Origin: Phycisphaerae bacterium
GTDB lineage: Bacteria > Planctomycetota > Phycisphaerae > SM23-33
DNA: 64,000 bases
Reading direction: 5' to 3'
NCBI GenBank assembly: GCA_011050235.1
Contig: DRGC01000006.1
Span: 1-64,000, forward strand
Shown here: positions 60,652 to 64,000 of the stretch, one piece after another
Position numbering within the stretch: position 1 is the first letter of the stretch
Layout: the number at the start of each line of letters is the position of its first letter
Notes under the pieces: generated by a model
Database searches by the model: none
Told to the model about the DNA's origin: nothing
The model's input: the letters and a program-made list of their open reading frames with translations, nothing else
Position numbers and translations under genes: made by a program

Positions 60652-62451
60652 CTACTCCTCCCCCGCTTCCAGGACGGCCATGAAGGCTTTTTGGGGGATT
60701 TCTACGTTGCCGACCATTTTCATGCGGCGTTTGCCGGCTTTTTGTTTGTCGAGGAGCTTGCGCTTTCGCGTGATGTCGCCGCCGTAGCATTTGGCGGTGA
60801 CGTGTTTGCGGACGGGCTTGATGGTCTCGCGGGCGATCACGCGTGCGCCGATGGCGGCTTGGAGGGCGATCTCGAATTGGTGGCGGGCGATTTCCTGGCG
60901 CAGGCGGATGATCAGCCGCCGGCCGCGCCGCTCGGCCTTGGAGCGGTGGCAGATCACCGACAACGCATCGACGGGCTGGCCGTTGACCAGGATGTCGAGC
61001 TTGACCAGGTCGTTCGCCCGGTAGCCGATGACCTCGTAGTCCATCGTGCCGTACCCGCGGGTGGCCGATTTGAGCTTGTCGTGGAAGTCGTAGATGATCT
61101 CAGCCAGCGGGAACTCATAGGTCAGGATCACACGATCGGCCGAGAGGTACTCGGTTTCCCGATAGATCGCCCGTCGCTCTTCGGCCAGGGCCATGATGCC
61201 ACCGATGGCGTCGGCCGGGACGATCAGGTCCACGCGAACGATGGGCTCCTGGATTTCCTCGATGGTGTCGGGCTCGGGTAGCTCGCCGGCCGAATCGACT
61301 TCGACAAGGCTGCCGTCGGTCCGCAGCACCTGGTACGGAACGGTCGGAGCGGTCTGGACGACCTCGATCTTATGCTCGCGCTCCAGCCGTTCCTGAACGA
61401 TCTCCATGTGCAGCATGCCCAGGAACCCGCAGCGAAAGCCGAACCCCATCGCCTCGGAGCTGATCGCCTGAAACGTCAGCGCCGCGTCGTTGAGCAGCAG
61501 CTTCTCCAGCGCATCGCGCATGGTCGGGAACTGCGTGGTAGGCCCGGGATAGAAGTCACAGAACACCATATGCTGCGGCGGCTGGTAGCCGGGCAGCGCC
61601 TCGGCGGCCGGGTCGCCGGCGAGCGTCAGTGTGTCGCCGACGTGAATCGCCGAGACGGTTCGGATGTTGGCCGCCGCGTAGCCCACCTCGCCGGCGGCCA
61701 GCGAGTTGACCGACCTTGGCTGGGGGCAGAACTTGCCGAGATCGCTGATCTGGTAGACGTCGCCGGCGCCCATCATCCGGACCTTGTCGCCGACGCGGAT
61801 GGCGCCCTCGAACACGCGAACGTAGACGATCACGCCGCGGTAGTCGTCGAAGGTGCTGTCGAAGATCAGCGCCTGGAGCTTGGCGCCGGCGTCGCCGGTG
61901 GGGGGAGGGACGTCGCGAACGATGGCCTCGAGCATGTCCTCGATGCCCTCGCCCGTCTTGGCCGAGGTGAACACGCAGTTCTCGGCGGGGTGGGCAATCA
62001 GGTGCTCGATCTCCATTGCGGCGTCTTCGGGCCGCGCGGTGGGCAGGTCGATCTTGTTGATCACCGGCACGATCGTCAGGTCGTGGCGGTCGGCGAGGTG
62101 GGCGTTGGCGACGGTCTGGGCCTCGACGCCCTGGGCGGCATCGACCACCAGCAGCGCCCCGTCGCAGGCCGTCAGGGCCCGGCTGACTTCGTAATGAAAG
62201 TCCACGTGCCCGGGCGTGTCGATCAGGTTGAGCATGTACGTCTTGCCGTCGTGTTCGTAGTCGATGGTAACGGCCGACGCCTTGATCGTGATCCCCCGCT
62301 CACGCTCAAGCTCCATATCGTCGAGCATCTGCTCGTGGAACTCGCGATCGGTAATCGCCCCGCTGCGCAGCAGCATCCGGTCGGCCAACGTGCTCTTGCC
62401 GTGGTCAATGTGCGCAATGATACAGAAGTTGCGAATCAGCGATGGATCCAT
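60652..62451 (-). CDS. lepA: Elongation factor 4
   Basis: 599 residues, the full family length. GTPase motifs are AHIDHGKSTL (P-loop), DTPGHVDFHYEV (G3) and NKIDLP (G4); the C-terminal LepA-specific domain with GYGTMDYEVIGY and CYGGDITRKRKLLDKQKAGKRRMK is present. It back-translocates ribosomes. A TAGAAT box lies 9 bases before the ATG, with no ribosome site in between, so it may be nearly leaderless. It is 55 bases downstream of the DsbD-like gene on the same strand. Confidence 0.97.
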   Translation of the reverse strand: MDPSLIRNFCIIAHIDHGKSTLADRMLLRSGAITDREFHEQMLDDMELERERGITIKASAVTIDYEHDGKTYMLNLIDTPGHVDFHYEVSRALTACDGALLVVDAAQGVEAQTVANAHLADRHDLTIVPVINKIDLPTARPEDAAMEIEHLIAHPAENCVFTSAKTGEGIEDMLEAIVRDVPPPTGDAGAKLQALIFDSTFDDYRGVIVYVRVFEGAIRVGDKVRMMGAGDVYQISDLGKFCPQPRSVNSLAAGEVGYAAANIRTVSAIHVGDTLTLAGDPAAEALPGYQPPQHMVFCDFYPGPTTQFPTMRDALEKLLLNDAALTFQAISSEAMGFGFRCGFLGMLHMEIVQERLEREHKIEVVQTAPTVPYQVLRTDGSLVEVDSAGELPEPDTIEEIQEPIVRVDLIVPADAIGGIMALAEERRAIYRETEYLSADRVILTYEFPLAEIIYDFHDKLKSATRGYGTMDYEVIGYRANDLVKLDILVNGQPVDALSVICHRSKAERRGRRLIIRLRQEIARHQFEIALQAAIGARVIARETIKPVRKHVTAKCYGGDITRKRKLLDKQKAGKRRMKMVGNVEIPQKAFMAVLEAGEE

Positions 62452-62506
62452 AGACGGGAGATTCTAACCTCAAACCGCGCTACCGCACACCTTAATGCAG
62501 TGCGCC

Positions 62507-64000
62507 CTAATCCGCCCCGCTCGATCGCTGGAGCGCTTCGATCAGATCGTCTGTGGAGAACTCGCCGATCAGGCGGATCGGGTCGCCGGAGGGGGGATAG
62601 ACGACGGTCAGGGGCACGTTGCCAGCCAGCGTGTTGTGGAGGTAGGCGTAGGCGAGGCTGTTTCGATTGGTCACGTCGCCTTTCATCACCAGCACGTCGT
62701 TGTCGGCCAGCGCGTCGGCGGTGGAGGTCTTGCTGAAGACGGTGTAGTCGACGACCTTGCAACTGAGGCACCAACTGGCGGTGAACTTAACCAGCACGGT
62801 TCGCCCGTCGGCCCGGGCGGCGGAGATGCGGGCGGAATCGAAGTGCTCGAACGTGATCGTCGGCTCGCCGGCCGGTCGCAGCATCGCCCACCCCGCTGCT
62901 GCGGCCAGCGCGACCGCCAGGCCGCGGACGATGAGCTTCTGGCGAAGCGGCGCATCGTATCGCAGCCACGTGCCCCATATCCACAGGGCCGTCGCCAGCA
63001 CGACCGCATAGCCCAGCACCCAGACGGCATCGCTGCTGTCTTCGGCGATCAGCGTGCCGAACAGCCACACCGCCACGCCCAGAATCGCAAACCCCATGCC
63101 CTGCTTGAACAGCTCCATCCATCGGCCGGGCTTGGGCAGGCGGTCGACGAGCTTGGGAAACGCCGTCAGCAGCGCGTGCGGGGCGGCCATGCCCATGCCG
63201 ATCACCACGATCGCCACCGTGCCGACCGCCAGCGACTGCGCCTGAGCCCAACTGAGCACGCCCACCAACAGGGCAAAGCTGCACGGCGTTGCCAGCACCG
63301 CCAGCATCACGCCCATCCCCATCGCGCCGCCGTGGCTGCCGGAGCGCGCGGTCATGCCGCTATCGAGCCCGACGATCTGCTTGGGCACGACAATGTGGAA
63401 CGCGCCGAACAGGTTCGCCGCCAGCGCCACCATCACCAGCCCCATGGTGATGCGGAACGGCGCCCAGCCGAAGTGCGCGCCCCAGGCGAATACTTCGTTG
63501 AACACCACGCGCAGGACCACGTTCACACCGGCCAATCCGACGAAAAACAGCAGCACGCCCGCCGCGAACGCCAGCCCCAGCGTCACAAACCGCCGCCGCG
63601 AATCGCCAGCCGATTGCACGATCGTCAGGATACGGATCGGGATCACGGGCAGGACACACGGCATGATATTGAGGATCAGCCCCACCAGCAGCGCCAACAG
63701 CAGGCCGATCCACACCGGATAGTCCGGCGCGTCGGCCCCGACGCTCGTCGCAGCCGCCCCGCCGCCGTGACGCTCGCGTAACTGCTCGACCGTCACTGCC
63801 GCCGTCTCGCCGGCGGCTAACTCCTCCGTCCACGCGCCGTTGGGCACGCGCCAATCGCCCATGGTGACTGTGGTCGACGCCGATTGCTTGAACGGGATGC
63901 ACAACTGTTCGCAAATCTGCGCATCCAGCGTCAGGGAGATGGTCGCCGACGTCCCTTTGGTCTCGCTCGCCGCCGATGTATCCGCCCGCATGCGAACGTA
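62507..64000 (-). CDS. dsbD: DsbD-like thiol:disulfide interchange protein (5' end outside window)
   Basis: At least 494 residues; the frame is open to base 64000, so the true start lies beyond the window. A periplasmic DsbC-like N-terminal part (LDAQICEQLCIPFKQ) is followed by an eight-helix membrane domain with the Cys-containing LNIMPCVLPVIPIR and LATPCSFALLVG, and a C-terminal thioredoxin-like domain with WCLSCK (CxxC). It moves electrons from cytoplasmic thioredoxin across the membrane. The Cys pairs needed for transfer are visible. Confidence 0.9.
   Translation of the reverse strand, partial: YVRMRADTSAASETKGTSATISLTLDAQICEQLCIPFKQSASTTVTMGDWRVPNGAWTEELAAGETAAVTVEQLRERHGGGAAATSVGADAPDYPVWIGLLLALLVGLILNIMPCVLPVIPIRILTIVQSAGDSRRRFVTLGLAFAAGVLLFFVGLAGVNVVLRVVFNEVFAWGAHFGWAPFRITMGLVMVALAANLFGAFHIVVPKQIVGLDSGMTARSGSHGGAMGMGVMLAVLATPCSFALLVGVLSWAQAQSLAVGTVAIVVIGMGMAAPHALLTAFPKLVDRLPKPGRWMELFKQGMGFAILGVAVWLFGTLIAEDSSDAVWVLGYAVVLATALWIWGTWLRYDAPLRQKLIVRGLAVALAAAAGWAMLRPAGEPTITFEHFDSARISAARADGRTVLVKFTASWCLSCKVVDYTVFSKTSTADALADNDVLVMKGDVTNRNSLAYAYLHNTLAGNVPLTVVYPPSGDPIRLIGEFSTDDLIEALQRSSGAD

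Overview
The window looks like a chromosomal segment of a planctomycete, most likely of the Phycisphaerae type. The reasons are high GC content, four PEP-CTERM anchored secreted proteins plus relics of two more, several prepilin-type N-terminal (GFTLIE-like) proteins, GH29 fucosidases, a sulfatase-like hydrolase, two URO-D-like methyltransferase homologues, dockerin-like repeats and a PilZ protein. This is inferred from gene content; no rRNA is present to confirm it.

Layout. 1-3.9 kb: a GspG-like pseudopilin lies between two copies of the 3' end of a PAS-GAF-receiver gene (a 0.98 kb tandem duplication, left copy decayed), then a nitroreductase and a small membrane protein. 4-8.5 kb: a minus-strand cluster of three GH29 alpha-L-fucosidase paralogues, with a second GspG-like protein that has lost the prepilin motif. 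8.7-11 kb: a radical SAM/SPASM protein and a prepilin-like protein. 11-14 kb: pyrR-pyrB-pyrC with overlapping frames, then a PilZ gene. 14.4-17.2 kb: purD and two membrane proteins. 17.4-18.5 kb: an apparently leaderless prepilin-like gene, then an orphan candidate small RNA with two tandem sigma-70 promoters, alternative hairpins and an intrinsic terminator. 18.6-24.4 kb: cysE, an FmdB-like gene, a solitary hicB, xerD overlapping a tiny Cys-rich gene, and a large membrane protein. 24.5-30.4 kb: tilS, mlaE, an Mpo1-like gene, an amidase lipoprotein, and a lemA/htpX pair. 30.5-37.4 kb: mutS2 without an Smr domain, two LptF/LptG-type permeases and an aberrant GT2. 37.4-42 kb: a palindromic MITE, a gamma-carbonic-anhydrase-like gene, rsmE, and a 1.22 kb tandem duplication holding a dead rsmE copy and a truncated PEP-CTERM gene next to the intact PEP-CTERM gene. 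42-47 kb: a HAD hydrolase and a pair of secreted repeat proteins of unknown function. 47-50 kb: an atypical sigma factor, an enolase-superfamily enzyme and tRNA-Glu(CTC). 50-60.5 kb: an accessory region with PEP-CTERM proteins, a sulfatase-like enzyme with Thr at the nucleophile position, two URO-D-like proteins and two nearly identical IS200/RAYT elements with MITE derivatives. 60.6-64 kb: lepA and a DsbD-like protein cut by the window edge.

How it fits together. The housekeeping parts are pyrimidine and purine synthesis, tRNA modification, rRNA methylation, translation factors, lipid/LPS transport and membrane quality control. They are interleaved with accessory modules for sugar degradation (fucosidases, sulfatase-like and enolase enzymes) and for the cell surface (PEP-CTERM, pseudopilin-like and repeat proteins). 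Two separate local tandem duplications, each with one decayed copy, and a REP/RAYT repeat family show ongoing local rearrangement. The most notable unexplained element is the compact small-RNA transcription unit at 18281-18472.
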